DNA from: Microbacterium terrisoli
GTDB taxonomy: Bacteria; Actinomycetota; Actinomycetes; Actinomycetales; Microbacteriaceae
DNA: 64,000 nucleotides
Assembly (NCBI RefSeq): GCF_030866805.1
Contig: NZ_CP133019.1
Span: 1,984,001-2,048,000, forward strand
Direction: 5' to 3'
In this document: positions 1 through 9,642 of the stretch, in pieces
Numbering within the stretch: the stretch's first letter is position 1
Layout: each line of letters starts with the position of its first letter
Translations under genes and position numbers: made by a program
Notes under the pieces: model-generated
What the model saw: the letters and a program-made list of their open reading frames with translations, nothing else
Told to the model about the DNA's origin: nothing
Databases searched by the model: none

Positions 1-1079
1 CCGGTGCGGACCGGTTCGACCTCGCTGCCCACGACTGGGCCTTCTACACCGAGAAGGTTCGCCAAGCCGAGTACGCGATCGACACCGCCGCCCTCCGGCC
101 CTGGTTCGAGGCCGAACGCGTGCTGAAGGACGGGGTGTTCTACGCCGCAAACCGCCTGTACGGCGTCACCTTCACCGAACGCCCGGATCTGCACGCCTAC
201 CACCCGGAGGCACGCGTATTCGAAGTCCACAACGAGGACGGCTCGGCTCAGGGGCTGTACGTCCTGGACCTCTACACGCGTGATTCCAAACGCGGCGGCG
301 CGTGGATGAACTCCATCGTCAGTCAGTCGCTGCTGCGCGGCACGAAGGCCGTCGTCGTGAACAATCTCAACGTCTCCAAGCCGGCAGACGGGATGCCGAC
401 GCTGCTCTCGCTCGACGAGGCGAACACGCTGTTCCACGAATTCGGCCACGCACTGCACGGCCTGTTCGCGACCGTGACCTATCCGCACTTCGCCGGCACC
501 GCCGTGTTCCGTGACTTCGTGGAGTTTCCCAGCCAGGTCAACGAGATGTGGATGTTCTGGCCCGAGATCCTGGACAACTACGCCCGGCACATCGACACCG
601 GCGAGCCGCTGCCGGCCGAGGTCGTACACAAGCTGCAGTCGACCGAGTCGTTCAACCAGGGCTTCGCCACCAGCGAGTATCTCGCCGCGGCGTGGCTCGA
701 CCAGGCGTGGCATGCCCTCAGCGCCGACGAGGCCGCGCAGGACATCGACGTCGTCGGGTTCGAGGCATCCGCCCTCGCCGGAATCGGGCTCGACAACCCG
801 GCCGTGCCCACGCGCTACTCCTCGACCTACTTCCAGCACGTCTTCTCGGGCGGATACAGCGCCGGCTACTACTCGTACATCTGGAGCGAGGTGCTCGACG
901 CCGACACCGTCGAGTGGTTCCGCGAGAACGGCGGGCTCACCCGCGAGAACGGCGACCGTTTCCGCGACCGGTTGCTGGGCGTCGGCGGTTCGAAGGACCC
1001 GCTCGAGGCGTACCGTGACTTCCGCGGCCGGGACGCCGAGATCGCCCCGCTGCTCAAGCGCCGCGGCCTCGACGACTGA
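1..1079 (+). CDS. M3-family zinc metallopeptidase (oligopeptidase A / peptidyl-dipeptidase type), 5' truncated
   Basis: The reading frame is open from base 3 at the window edge, so only the C-terminal part (about 359 residues) is present. The zinc motif HEFGHALHG lies at about 436-462 and the downstream acidic segment EFPSQVNE supplies the third ligand region, as in M3 (thimet-like) peptidases. The C-terminal GGYSAGYYSYIWSEVLDAD block is also typical of the family. These are cytosolic enzymes that degrade short peptides. Dcp or PrlC-type cannot be separated without the missing N-terminus. No partner gene follows; the next gene is about 200 bases away. Confidence 0.93.
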   Translation, partial: GADRFDLAAHDWAFYTEKVRQAEYAIDTAALRPWFEAERVLKDGVFYAANRLYGVTFTERPDLHAYHPEARVFEVHNEDGSAQGLYVLDLYTRDSKRGGAWMNSIVSQSLLRGTKAVVVNNLNVSKPADGMPTLLSLDEANTLFHEFGHALHGLFATVTYPHFAGTAVFRDFVEFPSQVNEMWMFWPEILDNYARHIDTGEPLPAEVVHKLQSTESFNQGFATSEYLAAAWLDQAWHALSADEAAQDIDVVGFEASALAGIGLDNPAVPTRYSSTYFQHVFSGGYSAGYYSYIWSEVLDADTVEWFRENGGLTRENGDRFRDRLLGVGGSKDPLEAYRDFRGRDAEIAPLLKRRGLDD

Positions 1080-1276
1080 GCAGCGCGGCCGCACAGCAGC
1101 GGCCGGCCGCAGCAGGGCGTGCGCACAGCGGCGGGGATTTCGGCGACACGCCGGTTACGGCGTCGACACGTCGGGGTGTCGGACACGATCCCCGCAGATG
1201 TGCACGGCCGCGGGGCGACTATGGAGGAACCACGCGCGGCTGCGGGGCGACCAAGAGTGAAGGATCGGGAGCAGGC

Positions 1277-1942
1277 ATGAGCAGAGCAGACGAGCAGCGC
1301 GATGCGGTACGGGCGGCGTTCGACGAACGCGCTCCGTACTACGACCAGAGCACGATGCACCACCTGCTCGCCGCCTCTGTGGCACGGTTCGCGACCGTGC
1401 CCGAGGGCGGCACCGCGGTCGATGTGGCCACCGGCACCGGATTGGTCGTGCGCGCGCTCACCCGAGCCCGTCCCGATGTGACGGCGATCGGGGTGGACCT
1501 GTCGGCGGGCATGCTCGCCGTTGCCCGCGCCGAACTGCCGTCGGCCCAGTGGGTCCAGGCGGATGCTGCGGCCCTGCCGCTGCCTGATGGTTCGGTCGAT
1601 CTCGTCACGTGCGTGGCGGCGCTGCACCTGTTCCCCGAGCCGGACGCCGCCATCGCCGAGTGGGCCCGCGTCCTGCGCCCCGGCGGCCGGGTGATAACCG
1701 CGACGTTCGCCGGTGCCGGGCACACTGCCCACGCGCACGCCGCCCACGCAGACGCCCATGCCGGGCGCGAGCACGGCGCACGCGCAGGCGAGCACCCGTA
1801 CCTGCGCAACCATGAGCCGTTCGCCACTCTTGACCGCCTCCTGGGCCGGCTGGCGCCGGTCGGGCTGCGCATCCAGCGCGTGGCCACGTGGGTGCGCACC
1901 GACGACAGGGTCTTGATCGCCCTGACGCGTCTCGCGTCCTGA
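1277..1942 (+). CDS. class I SAM-dependent methyltransferase (UbiE/COQ5-like)
   Basis: This 221-residue protein has a Rossmann methyltransferase fold: motif I VDVATGTG at about residues 48-55, an acidic end of strand 2 (GVDLSAGML), and a motif IV region around DLVTCVAALHLF. The substrate cannot be told from sequence. The ATG is preceded by GGGAG at a good distance. An unusual His/Ala-rich segment (about residues 148-172) interrupts the region after the post-I motifs. It is free-standing between the M3 peptidase and the convergent clpX. Confidence 0.85.
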   Translation: MSRADEQRDAVRAAFDERAPYYDQSTMHHLLAASVARFATVPEGGTAVDVATGTGLVVRALTRARPDVTAIGVDLSAGMLAVARAELPSAQWVQADAAALPLPDGSVDLVTCVAALHLFPEPDAAIAEWARVLRPGGRVITATFAGAGHTAHAHAAHADAHAGREHGARAGEHPYLRNHEPFATLDRLLGRLAPVGLRIQRVATWVRTDDRVLIALTRLAS

Positions 1943-2016
1943 CAGCGCAGACGCATCTCGTGCCCTGATCGGGCTCCGCAGCCGGAAGGACAAGCCGCCG
2001 GCAGCGGCGGGCTGAC

Positions 2017-3285
2017 TCAGGCGCTCTTGCGCTTTTGGCGCAGCACCAGCGTGGGTGCCGCACCTTCTTCGACGGCGCCGCGGGTGACCACGACCTTCAC
2101 GACGTCCTCGGTCGACGGGATCTCGAACATGATCGGGCCGAGCACGTCTTCGAGGATCGCCCGCAGGCCGCGCGCGCCGGTCTTGCGCGTCACGGCGAGA
2201 TCGGCGATGGCCTGCAGCGCGTCGTTCTCGAACTCGAGTTCGACGTCGTCCAGCTCGAACATGCGCTGGTACTGCTTGACCAGGGCGTTCTTCGGCGTCG
2301 TCAGGATCTCCATGAGCGCCTCACGGTCCAGCGGCGATACCGATGCCACGACGGGCAGACGCCCGATGAACTCGGGGATCAGGCCGAACTTGTGCAGGTC
2401 TTCGGGCTGGACCTCGCTGAACAGGTTGAGGTCTTCGTCTTTGCGGTGCAGCGACGCCCCGAACCCGACGCCGTGCCTGCCGACGCGGGCGGAGATGATG
2501 TCTTCGAGTCCCGCGAACGCTCCGGCGACGATGAACAGCACGTTCGTCGTGTCGATCTGGATGAACTCCTGATGCGGATGCTTGCGTCCGCCCTGCGGCG
2601 GAACCGAGGCGACGGTGCCCTCGAGGATCTTCAGCAGCGCCTGCTGCACGCCCTCACCCGACACGTCGCGGGTGATCGAGGGGTTCTCGGCCTTGCGCGC
2701 GATCTTGTCGACCTCGTCGATGTAGATGATGCCGGTCTCAGCGCGCGCGGTGTCGAAGTCGGCCGCCTGCAGCAGCTTGAGCAGGATGTTCTCGACGTCT
2801 TCGCCGACGTAGCCCGCCTCGGTGAGCGCCGTCGCGTCGGCCACAGCGAACGGCACGTTCAGACGCTTTGCCAGCGTCTGCGCCAGATAGGTCTTTCCGC
2901 ACCCGGTCGGCCCCAGCAGCAGGATGTTGCTCTTGGCGATCTCGATCTCGTCGACCCGCTGCTCGGCGGACTGGATCGTCGTGCGGGCCCGCACGCGCTT
3001 GTAGTGGTTGTAGACGGCCACGGCCAGCGCACGCTTCGCGTCGTCTTGTCCGACCACATATTCTTCGAGGAACGAGAAGATCTCGCGCGGCTTGGGAAGA
3101 TCGAACTCCGCGACCGCGCCGTCGGCCGATTCGGCCATGCGCTCTTCGATGATCTCGTTGCACAGCTCGATGCACTCGTTGCAGATGTACACACCCGGAC
3201 CGGCGATCAACTGCACGACCTGTTTCTGGCTCTTTCCGCAGAAGGAACACTTGAACAGGTCAGCACTCTCGCCGATTCGTGCCAT
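2017..3285 (-). CDS. clpX: ATP-dependent Clp protease ATP-binding subunit ClpX
   Basis: A 422-residue AAA+ unfoldase that feeds substrates to ClpP. It has the N-terminal C4 zinc-binding domain (CSFCGKS and CNECIELC), Walker A GPTGCGKT, Walker B with [10 protein letters not shown], and a ClpP-docking loop of the GVGFGA type. The start at 3285 (MARIGESAD) is chosen because GGAGGAG lies just upstream and the zinc domain begins at once; an in-frame upstream extension is not family-like. It lies downstream of clpP2, but a strong terminator separates the two, so it probably has its own promoter. Confidence 0.98.
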   Translation of the reverse strand: MARIGESADLFKCSFCGKSQKQVVQLIAGPGVYICNECIELCNEIIEERMAESADGAVAEFDLPKPREIFSFLEEYVVGQDDAKRALAVAVYNHYKRVRARTTIQSAEQRVDEIEIAKSNILLLGPTGCGKTYLAQTLAKRLNVPFAVADATALTEAGYVGEDVENILLKLLQAADFDTARAETGIIYIDEVDKIARKAENPSITRDVSGEGVQQALLKILEGTVASVPPQGGRKHPHQEFIQIDTTNVLFIVAGAFAGLEDIISARVGRHGVGFGASLHRKDEDLNLFSEVQPEDLHKFGLIPEFIGRLPVVASVSPLDREALMEILTTPKNALVKQYQRMFELDDVELEFENDALQAIADLAVTRKTGARGLRAILEDVLGPIMFEIPSTEDVVKVVVTRGAVEEGAAPTLVLRQKRKSA

Positions 3286-3389
3286 GAGCTTCTCCTCCGG
3301 TGCTGCAGACATCCCCGGTCTGCATGATTCGAGCCTAATCGCAGGCGGCGACATCCGCCCGTATTGCGACGCGCGGCCCCGAACCGAAT

Positions 3390-3431
3390 GCGCGGGCCCC
3401 GGCATCCATCAGAGGATGCCGGGGCCCGCGC
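3390..3431 (-). terminator. intrinsic terminator-like hairpin after clpP2
   Basis: A perfect 18-bp inverted repeat (3390-3407 with 3414-3431) with a 6-base loop lies just past the clpP2 stop and about 105 bases before the clpX start. It should end clpP1P2 transcripts and uncouple clpX. No clear T-run is seen, which is usual in high-GC actinobacteria. Confidence 0.8.
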
Positions 3432-3438
3432 ACCGTGT

Positions 3439-4119
3439 TCAGGACGCGGCGATGGCGTTCTGACCGCCGCGTTTGCGCGTGGTCAGCACCTGGTCGACCA
3501 GGCCGTACTCGACGGCGTCGGTGGCCGACAGGATCTTGTCGCGGTCGATGTCCTTGTTGACCTGCTCCTGCGTGCGCTTGGAGTGGCGGGCCAGGGTCTC
3601 TTCGAGCCACGTGCGCATGCGCATGATCTCGTTGGCCTGGATCTCGATGTCCGAGGCCTGCCCCTGACCGGCCTCGCCCACGGCGGGCTGGTGGATCAGG
3701 ATGCGGGCGTTGGGCAGCGCGAGCCGCTTGCCGGGGGCGCCGGCGGCCAGCAGCACGGCGGCGGCCGAGGCCGCCTGTCCGAGCACGACCGTCTGGATCT
3801 GCGGCGAGACGTACTGCATCGTGTCGTAGATCGCGGTCATCGCGGTGAACGAGCCACCGGGCGAGTTGATGTACATGACGATGTCACGGTCGGGGTCCTG
3901 GCTCTCCAACACAAGCAGCTGGGCCATCACGTCGTCGGCAGACGCGTCGTCGACCTGGACGCCGAGGAAGATCACACGGTCTTCGAACAGCTTGTTGTAG
4001 GGGTCCTGGCGCTTGTAGCCGTATGCGGTCCGCTCCTCGAACTGGGGCAGCACGTAGCGGCTGGAGGGCATCTGCAGGGCGCGGGGCGAGGTCGGAAGGC
4101 CGAAAGAGGGCGTGTTCAT
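3439..4119 (-). CDS. clpP2: ATP-dependent Clp protease proteolytic subunit ClpP2
   Basis: A 226-residue S14 serine protease subunit. The nucleophile Ser is in GQAASAAAV, the catalytic His in ILIHQPAVG, and the Asp region precedes [14 protein letters not shown]. Actinobacteria carry two ClpP paralogs that form a mixed tetradecamer; this is the downstream copy. The ATG at 4119 is chosen because AAGGAG lies 8 bases upstream. An ATG at 4143 overlaps the previous stop but would place that ribosome site inside the gene. Confidence 0.97.
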   Translation of the reverse strand: MNTPSFGLPTSPRALQMPSSRYVLPQFEERTAYGYKRQDPYNKLFEDRVIFLGVQVDDASADDVMAQLLVLESQDPDRDIVMYINSPGGSFTAMTAIYDTMQYVSPQIQTVVLGQAASAAAVLLAAGAPGKRLALPNARILIHQPAVGEAGQGQASDIEIQANEIMRMRTWLEETLARHSKRTQEQVNKDIDRDKILSATDAVEYGLVDQVLTTRKRGGQNAIAAS

Positions 4120-4139
4120 GAGCGTGTCTCCTTCGCGCG

Positions 4140-4724
4140 TCACTTGCTGGTTCCACCGCCGCCGTGCACGTCTTCGGCGTGCTCGCGGATGTGGTCGACG
4201 AATCCGTACTCCAGCGCCTCATCGGCACTGAACCAGCGGTCACGGTCACCGTCGGCGTTGATCTGCTCGACGGTCTTGCCGGTCTGCGACGCGGTGATCT
4301 CTGCGAGCCGCTTCTTCATGTCGAGGATCAGCTGCGCCTGCGTCTGGATGTCGCTGGCGGTACCGCCGAAGCCGCCGTGCGGCTGGTGCAGCAGCACACG
4401 GGCGTTGGGCGTGATGTAGCGCTTGCCCATCGTGCCGCTGGTCAGCAGCAGCTGGCCCATCGAGGCCGCCATGCCGATGCCGACCGTGACGATGTCGTTG
4501 GGCACGAACTGCATCGTGTCGTAGATCGCCATGCCGGCCGTGATCGAGCCGCCGGGCGAATTGATGTAGAGATAGATGTCCTTCTGGGAATCTTCTGCGG
4601 CGAGAAGAAGGATTTTCGCGCAGATCTCGTTGGCGTTGTCGTCGCGCACCTCTGAGCCCAGCCAGATGATGCGGTCCTTCAGCAGCCTGTCGAAGACACT
4701 CGTCGCGACAAGGGGTTCAGCCAT
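4140..4724 (-). CDS. clpP1: ATP-dependent Clp protease proteolytic subunit ClpP1
   Basis: A 194-residue S14 protease subunit with the nucleophile Ser in [10 protein letters not shown], the His in VLLHQPHGG and the Asp in [15 protein letters not shown]. It is the first gene of a two-gene clpP1-clpP2 operon (20-base gap), reading away from tig. ClpX or ClpC supply unfolded substrate to the assembled ClpP1P2 chamber in the cytosol. Confidence 0.98.
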   Translation of the reverse strand: MAEPLVATSVFDRLLKDRIIWLGSEVRDDNANEICAKILLLAAEDSQKDIYLYINSPGGSITAGMAIYDTMQFVPNDIVTVGIGMAASMGQLLLTSGTMGKRYITPNARVLLHQPHGGFGGTASDIQTQAQLILDMKKRLAEITASQTGKTVEQINADGDRDRWFSADEALEYGFVDHIREHAEDVHGGGGTSK

Positions 4725-4856
4725 TCCAGCTCCTGATTCGGTTGCGTGACTTCGAATCTACCGGCGCGCGGTGCGCGACCCGGCCCTGTTCGCCCTGGGC
4801 AGAGAGCGCGGCGGACCGGCACACAGAACGCGGCTTCATCGATCATGCCGACAGGC

Positions 4857-4892
4857 GACGAGGGGCGGATGCCGCAGCATCCACCCCTCGTC
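4857..4892 (-). terminator. terminator-like hairpin after trigger factor gene
   Basis: A 16-base inverted repeat (4857-4872 with 4877-4892) with one internal mismatch and a CGCA loop, beginning 15 bases after the tig stop. It separates tig from clpP1. Confidence 0.75.
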
Positions 4893-4906
4893 TGACTGTG
4901 CCGCGA

Positions 4907-6370
4907 TCACTCGGCCTTGTCGGCGTCGTCCTTCTTGGCAGCGGGCTTCTTCGCGGCCGGCTTCTTGGCAGCCGGCTTCTTGGCAGCAGCCTTCTTCGCC
5001 GGCGCCTTCTCGGCCGGCTCGGCGGCCGACTCCTCAGCAGCGGACTCGGTCGCGGCGGACTCGGCCTCGGCGTCGCCGGCGTCCTCGCCGACCTCTTCGG
5101 CGATGAAGCCGGTCAGGTCGACGGTCTTGCCTTCGCTGTCGACCACGGTGACCTTGCCCAGGGCGATCGCAAGCGCCTTGTTGCGGGCGACCTCGCCGAC
5201 CAGCACGGGCAGCTGCCCGTTCTGCTGCAGCGCCTCGACGAACTCCTGCGGCGCGATGCCGTACTGCGCGGCCGACTGCACGATGTACTGGGTCAGCTCG
5301 TCCTGCGAGACCTGCACGTCGTGCTTCTCGACGATCTTGTCCAGCAGCACCTGCGTGCGGAACTGCTTCTGGCTGGCCTCGGTGACCTCGGCGCGGTGCT
5401 CGTCGTCCTCCAGACGACCCTCCTGCTCGAGGTGCTCGTGCACCTGGTCTTCGACCAGCTGCTCCGGGACGGGGATGTCGACCTTGGCGAGCAGCTCTTC
5501 GACGAGCTTGTCGCGCGCGGCGGCGCCCTGCGAGAACACTGCCTGCTGTCCGACGCGCTCGGCCAGAGAGTCGCGCAGCTCGGCGATGGTGTCGAACTCG
5601 CTGGCGATCTGCGCGAAGTCGTCGTCGGCGTCGGGCAGCTCGCGCTCCTTCACGCTCTTGACGGTGACAGCGACCTCGGCCTCTTCACCGGCGTGGTCGC
5701 CGCCGATCAGCGTCGAGCGGAACGTGGTGTCTTCACCGGCGGTCAGCGAGTCGATCGCCTCGTCGATGCCCTCCAGCAGCTCGCCCGAGCCGATCTCGTA
5801 CGAGACACCCTCGGCGCGGTCGATCTCGGCGTCGGCGATCGTTGCGACCATGTCCAGCTCGACGAAGTCGCCGGCCTTGGCGGGACGGTCGACCGTGATC
5901 AGCGTGCCGAAGCGGCCGCGCAGGCGGTCGAGCTCTTCGTCGACCGCGGCTGCATCGTTCTCAGCGGCGTCGACCGTGATGGTCGTTCCCTCGTACTCGG
6001 GCAGGTCGAAGTCGGGACGCACGTCGACCTCGATCTCGACCTTCAGGTCGCCCGAGAAGTCCTTCTCGTTGGGCCATTCGACGATCTCGGCGTTCGGGCG
6101 GCCCACGATGCGCACTTCGTGCGCGTTCACGGCCTCGCGGTAGAACCCGTCCAGGCCCTCGTTGACGGCGTGCTCGAGGACGGCGCCACGACCGACGCGC
6201 TGGTCGATGATGGGAGCCGGCACCTTGCCCTTGCGGAAACCGGGGACCTGCACGTCCTGAGCGATGTGCTCATACGCGTGGGTGATGCTGGGCTTGAGCT
6301 CATCGGGGGTGACGCTGACATGCAGCTTCACTCGAGTGGGGCTGAGCTGTTCGACGGTGCTCGTGACCAT
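4907..6370 (-). CDS. tig: trigger factor, ribosome-associated chaperone and peptidyl-prolyl isomerase
   Basis: 487 residues. The ribosome-docking signature GFRKGKVP is at about residues 44-51, followed by an FKBP-type isomerase domain ([12 protein letters not shown] to [13 protein letters not shown]) and the helical C-terminal chaperone domain. The last 50 or so residues are a low-complexity Ala/Glu then Lys-Pro-Ala tail, longer than in the E. coli protein but common in actinobacteria. A GAGGAG site precedes the ATG. Its place upstream of clpP1P2 and clpX is the classic protein quality-control cluster. Confidence 0.98.
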   Translation of the reverse strand: MVTSTVEQLSPTRVKLHVSVTPDELKPSITHAYEHIAQDVQVPGFRKGKVPAPIIDQRVGRGAVLEHAVNEGLDGFYREAVNAHEVRIVGRPNAEIVEWPNEKDFSGDLKVEIEVDVRPDFDLPEYEGTTITVDAAENDAAAVDEELDRLRGRFGTLITVDRPAKAGDFVELDMVATIADAEIDRAEGVSYEIGSGELLEGIDEAIDSLTAGEDTTFRSTLIGGDHAGEEAEVAVTVKSVKERELPDADDDFAQIASEFDTIAELRDSLAERVGQQAVFSQGAAARDKLVEELLAKVDIPVPEQLVEDQVHEHLEQEGRLEDDEHRAEVTEASQKQFRTQVLLDKIVEKHDVQVSQDELTQYIVQSAAQYGIAPQEFVEALQQNGQLPVLVGEVARNKALAIALGKVTVVDSEGKTVDLTGFIAEEVGEDAGDAEAESAATESAAEESAAEPAEKAPAKKAAAKKPAAKKPAAKKPAAKKDDADKAE

Positions 6371-6442
6371 GCCTTTTCGTTCTCCTCTGGTTCGGGCACG
6401 CGGACGTGTCGGCTTAAGGTCTGGGTCTGTTGGGCCGTGACG

Positions 6443-6516
6443 TCGGGGCGACAGGATTTGAACCTGCGGCCTCCCGCTCCCAAAGCGGGCGCTCTACCAA
6501 GCTGAGCTACGCCCCG
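6443..6516 (-). tRNA. tRNA-Pro (anticodon TGG)
   Basis: Full cloverleaf on the - strand: 7-bp acceptor CGGGGCG/CGCCCCG, TA at 8-9, anticodon stem CCCGC/GCGGG around loop TTTGGGA, and T-arm with GTTCAAATC. CCA is not encoded. It lies just upstream of tig. Confidence 0.97.
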
Positions 6517-6673
6517 GGGCGCATAGCGCCGAAACGGCCTGCACAAGCCTACCGGACAGCGCTGGAAAAGCCGCGCGCAGTCTGTGACGCCCCCAATGCA
6601 CCGCCGAAGACCCCCGCGGTGTCCGAGAGCGGCGCCGCCGTCCGGTAGAGTGTCATGGTCGCGCCAGCGGCAC

Positions 6674-6744
6674 GGGGATGTAGCTCAATGGTAGAGCCTC
6701 AGTCTTCCAAACTGATTACGCGGGTTCGATTCCCGTCATCCCCT
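6674..6744 (+). tRNA. tRNA-Gly (anticodon TCC)
   Basis: Acceptor GGGGATG/CATCCCC, TA at 8-9, anticodon stem TCAGT/ACTGA around loop CTTCCAA, T-loop TTCGATT. CCA is encoded at 6745-6747. Confidence 0.97.
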
Positions 6745-6757
6745 CCACCCCTCGGTC

Positions 6758-7288
6758 TCAGTGGCCTGAATGCGCCAGCCGGTGCTCTTCGCGGTAGATG
6801 CGGGCGTTCTCCAGCAGCCCCGCCTTCTCCTGCTCGCTCAGCTCCCGACGAACCTTGGCGGGCACGCCGGCCACCAGCGACCCCGCCGGGATCTGGGCGT
6901 TCTCCAGCACGACCGCACCGCCTGCCACGAGGCATCCTGCACCGATCTTCGCGCCGTTGAGCACGACGGCGCCCATCCCGATCAGTGAGCCGTCGCCGAT
7001 CGTGCAGCCATGCACGACGGCGTTGTGCCCGACCGAGACGTTCTCGCCGATCACCACCGGAGATCCGCGGTCGACATGCACCGACACATTGTCCTGCAGG
7101 TTGCTGCCGGCACCGACCGTGATCGAGTCGCCGTCGGCACGCAGCACGGCGTTGTACCAGACACTGGCCTGGGTGCCCAGGGTCACCGCCCCGACCACAC
7201 GTGCACCGGCGGCGACGAACGCGCTCGATGCGATCACCGGGCTCTCGCCGTTGACGGACAGGATGCTGGCAGCTGCGTCGACGCTCAT
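6758..7288 (-). CDS. gamma-carbonic anhydrase-like left-handed beta-helix protein
   Basis: A 176-residue hexapeptide-repeat protein of the gamma-carbonic anhydrase / PaaY-YrdA type. The three expected zinc-ligand histidines can be seen in SVHVDRG and VGHNAVVHG. Repeats of the [LIV]-G-x4 type run through the middle and a helix closes the C-terminus. The start at 7288 (MSVDAAAS) is favoured by a TATCGT -10-like box 6 bases upstream, suggesting a leaderless mRNA. Whether it hydrates CO2 or does some other small-molecule chemistry is not clear from sequence. Confidence 0.85.
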   Translation of the reverse strand: MSVDAAASILSVNGESPVIASSAFVAAGARVVGAVTLGTQASVWYNAVLRADGDSITVGAGSNLQDNVSVHVDRGSPVVIGENVSVGHNAVVHGCTIGDGSLIGMGAVVLNGAKIGAGCLVAGGAVVLENAQIPAGSLVAGVPAKVRRELSEQEKAGLLENARIYREEHRLAHSGH

Positions 7289-7498
7289 GCCGCCACGATA
7301 TCCGCCCCGCCCACCGGCCGTGTGAACCGGAAGTTCAATGCAATTCTGCAGACATACCTCTTTCACCCGCCGCGCGGCGGCGCGGCCCGCACAAGCCCAG
7401 ATAGGCCCAGCCAAGCCCAGCCTTGTCTTGCTTGCGGAATGAACCCCAGTGCGTAGCGTTGCATTCAGTAGCTGCCGTACCGAACCGGAGGTCATGAC

Positions 7499-7984
7499 AT
7501 GCCCAATACCCACACCACCGCGCTCGCCGCCGTCGATCCGACGGTGGCGGCAGGATCCGCACAGTTCCTCACGCCTGTGACGCTCGGCCTGCAGGCCCTG
7601 GCCGTGAACGGAAAGCAGGCGCACTGGAACGTGCGCGGCGCGAACTTCATCGCCATCCACGAGCTGCTGGACACGGTCGTCGCCCACGCGCAGGGCTGGG
7701 CAGACGAGGCCGCCGAGCGCGTGGTGGCACTCGGACTTCCCATCGACGCGCGGCTGGACACGGTCGCGGCCAACGTCGATGCCACGAAGGTGGCCGCCGG
7801 ATTCACGCCGTGGGAAGAGACGGTGCGCGCCGTCATCGCCGACATGGACGGCGTGATCGCCTCGCTGCAGGCCGCCGTCGATGGGCTCGACGAGATCGAC
7901 CTGACCAGTCAGGACATCGCGATCGGCATCAAGGCCGGTATCGAGAAGGACCGCTGGCTGCTGGTCGCCCACCTCGCCGAGTAG
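7499..7984 (+). CDS. dps: Dps-family DNA-protecting ferritin
   Basis: 161 residues with the Dps ferroxidase signature HWNVRGANFIAIHELLD (about residues 41-57). Dps forms a dodecamer that stores iron oxidised with H2O2 and protects DNA in stress or stationary phase. The ATG follows GGAGG. An unusual 10-bp repeat lies 80-105 bases upstream and a strong terminator follows, so it is monocistronic. Confidence 0.95.
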   Translation: MPNTHTTALAAVDPTVAAGSAQFLTPVTLGLQALAVNGKQAHWNVRGANFIAIHELLDTVVAHAQGWADEAAERVVALGLPIDARLDTVAANVDATKVAAGFTPWEETVRAVIADMDGVIASLQAAVDGLDEIDLTSQDIAIGIKAGIEKDRWLLVAHLAE

Positions 7985-7997
7985 GCGCCACACGCTA

Positions 7998-8037
7998 CGC
8001 ACGAAGCCCCCGGACCACACTCCGGGGGCTTCGTGCG
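7998..8037 (+). terminator. strong terminator after dps
   Basis: A perfect 17-bp inverted repeat (7998-8014 with 8021-8037) with a 6-base loop starts 14 bases after the dps stop. It can act in both directions, since the nei gene converges from the right. Confidence 0.85.
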
Positions 8038-8063
8038 TGGCGTCACGGCTGGGTGGGTCGGGC

Positions 8064-9083
8064 TCACGCCTGGCAGCGCGGGCACCAGTAGAGCTTGCGG
8101 GACGCCGCCTCTTCGACGACGATCGCGGTGCCGCACACCCGACACGGCAGCCCTGCGCGGTGATAGACCCAGTGCCGATCATCGCGGTTGGCCATCGCGT
8201 TGCGATACGACTCGGCATCCAGACCGTCCATCGTCATCATCTGACCGGTCTCGACGCCGATGGACAGCAGTCGCACCCAGTCGTGCCACAGCCCCCGCAC
8301 GATCTCTTCGGGCACGTCGCGTCCGGGGGTGTGCGGGTTCTGCCGTGCGCGGAACAGCAGTTCGGCCCGGTACACGTTGCCGATGCCGCTGACGACGCTC
8401 TGGTCCATCAGGAGCAGCCCGATCGGGGTGGGCTTGCGCCTCACCGTGGCGACGAACCGCTCCTCCCCCTCGGAGGGGTCGCCCACCAGGGGATCGGGCC
8501 CCAGCCTGGCGACCGTGGCCGCCATCTCATCCGGGGACTGCAGCTCGCACGCGGTCGGTCCGCGCAGGTCGGCGCAGGTGATCTCGGTCAGAAGCCGCAG
8601 CCGCACCTGTCCGACCACCGGCGGCGGCCACTGTGCGCCCTCGTCGCCGAGCCCGGTGGTCTGCTCCGACATGCGCACGTGCACGCGTGCGCGGCGCGGC
8701 GCTCCGATGGAGGTCAGCGAGTTCTCACCCGCGGCATCCATCACCGTCTCCCCCGCACCTGACGGGTCACCGTCGAGGTCCGTGCCGCGCTGGTTGGTCT
8801 GGCCCATCCGGCCGTTGGCAGAGGCGATGGTCGGGTCGACGAGGATCTCGCCGGCGAAGTCCCACGCCCCGTAGATGCCCAGATGCACTCGCAGCCAGAG
8901 GTCGTCGTCGAACGACATGAACATCTGCTTGCCGACGGCCTGCACTTCGGTGGCCACTCGCCCCGACAGCATCGACGCACCCTCGACGAAGCGCCCCTGC
9001 GGGCTGGATGCCGCAACCTCGCGCCCGATCATGTTGCGATCGAACTGACGGGCGATGCGATGAACGGAGTGCCCTTCGGGCAT
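8064..9083 (-). CDS. nei: Fpg/Nei-family DNA glycosylase/AP lyase (endonuclease VIII-like)
   Basis: 339 residues beginning MPEGHSVHR: after Met removal the N-terminal Pro is the Schiff-base nucleophile and the next Glu is catalytic, as in the Nei branch of the Fpg/Nei family. The C-terminal zinc finger (CRVCG and CPRCQ) binds DNA. The helix-two-turn-helix region contains VSGIGNVYRAELL. It removes oxidised bases and cuts the abasic site. Its ATG overlaps the rpiB stop (TGATG), so the two are co-translated. The middle region is somewhat longer than in E. coli Nei. Confidence 0.92.
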   Translation of the reverse strand: MPEGHSVHRIARQFDRNMIGREVAASSPQGRFVEGASMLSGRVATEVQAVGKQMFMSFDDDLWLRVHLGIYGAWDFAGEILVDPTIASANGRMGQTNQRGTDLDGDPSGAGETVMDAAGENSLTSIGAPRRARVHVRMSEQTTGLGDEGAQWPPPVVGQVRLRLLTEITCADLRGPTACELQSPDEMAATVARLGPDPLVGDPSEGEERFVATVRRKPTPIGLLLMDQSVVSGIGNVYRAELLFRARQNPHTPGRDVPEEIVRGLWHDWVRLLSIGVETGQMMTMDGLDAESYRNAMANRDDRHWVYHRAGLPCRVCGTAIVVEEAASRKLYWCPRCQA

Positions 9084-9574
9084 CAGAGCGCTGCGCGGGG
9101 GTCGGGGAGCAGGCTGCCGTCCTGTTCGAAGGCACGGATCTGCGCGATGCGCCGCGCGTGCCGCTCTTCGGCGGAGAAGGGTGTCGCGATGAATCGGTCG
9201 ATGAAGCCTGCCGCTTCTTCGAAGGCGTGCTGACGCGCCCCGATCGCGATCACGTTGGCGTCGTTGTGCTGGCGGGCAAGCTCGGCCGTGGACATGTTCC
9301 ACACCAGCGCTGCACGGATGCCGACGACCTTGTTCGCCGAGATCTGCTCGCCGTTGCCCGACCCACCGAACACGACGCCCAGCGTCTCGATCCCCGCCGC
9401 CTGGTCGCGCACCACGGCCTGCGCCGCGCGGATGCAGAACGCGGGGTAATCGTCCACCGCGTCGTACTCGACGGGACCGTGGTCGACGACCTCGTGCCCC
9501 TGCTCTGACAAATGCTGCTGCAGCCGCGTGGAGAACTCGAGCCCCGCGTGATCGGTGGCGATGTGGATCCGCAT
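9083..9574 (-). CDS. rpiB: ribose-5-phosphate isomerase B
   Basis: 163 residues of the RpiB/LacAB type, interconverting ribose-5-phosphate and ribulose-5-phosphate in the pentose phosphate pathway. The N-terminal TDHAGLEF motif binds substrate. GGSGNGEQISANKV is present with Glu at the general-base position, as in mycobacterial RpiB, rather than the Cys of the E. coli enzyme. It is the first gene of an rpiB-nei pair with TGATG coupling. Confidence 0.95.
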   Translation of the reverse strand: MRIHIATDHAGLEFSTRLQQHLSEQGHEVVDHGPVEYDAVDDYPAFCIRAAQAVVRDQAAGIETLGVVFGGSGNGEQISANKVVGIRAALVWNMSTAELARQHNDANVIAIGARQHAFEEAAGFIDRFIATPFSAEERHARRIAQIRAFEQDGSLLPDPRAAL

Positions 9575-9625
9575 GCCGCCATCCTATTCGGCCGGCGCAG
9601 GCTCGGTCCGGGCATAGAATTGCGA

Positions 9626-9642
9626 TATAGTTAATTCACTAT
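9626..9642 (+). promoter_or_regulatory. -10 box and ArsR-type operator overlapping a leaderless start
   Basis: TATAGT at 9626-9631 lies 9 bases before the ATG of the ArsR gene, so transcription should begin at or next to the start codon. A 16-base near-palindrome (9627-9642: arms ATAGT/ACTAT around an AATT core, one mismatched pair) covers the -10 box, start site and ATG. That is the expected place for an autoregulatory ArsR operator. Confidence 0.65.

Noticed and set aside
2035..3327. A 430-residue open frame opposite clpX
   Set aside because: Shadow of clpX; Arg/Asp/Leu-rich composition typical of antisense GC-rich frames.
4917..5040. Tandem Lys-Pro-Ala codons as a DNA repeat element
   Set aside because: They are the coding repeat of the trigger factor C-terminal tail, not a mobile or CRISPR repeat.
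4742..6505. A 587-residue open frame opposite trigger factor
   Set aside because: Antisense to tig and running into the tRNA-Pro gene.
6758..8218. Long 486-residue frame containing the carbonic anhydrase-like gene
   Set aside because: Only residues from 7288 on match the family; the upstream part runs antisense through dps.
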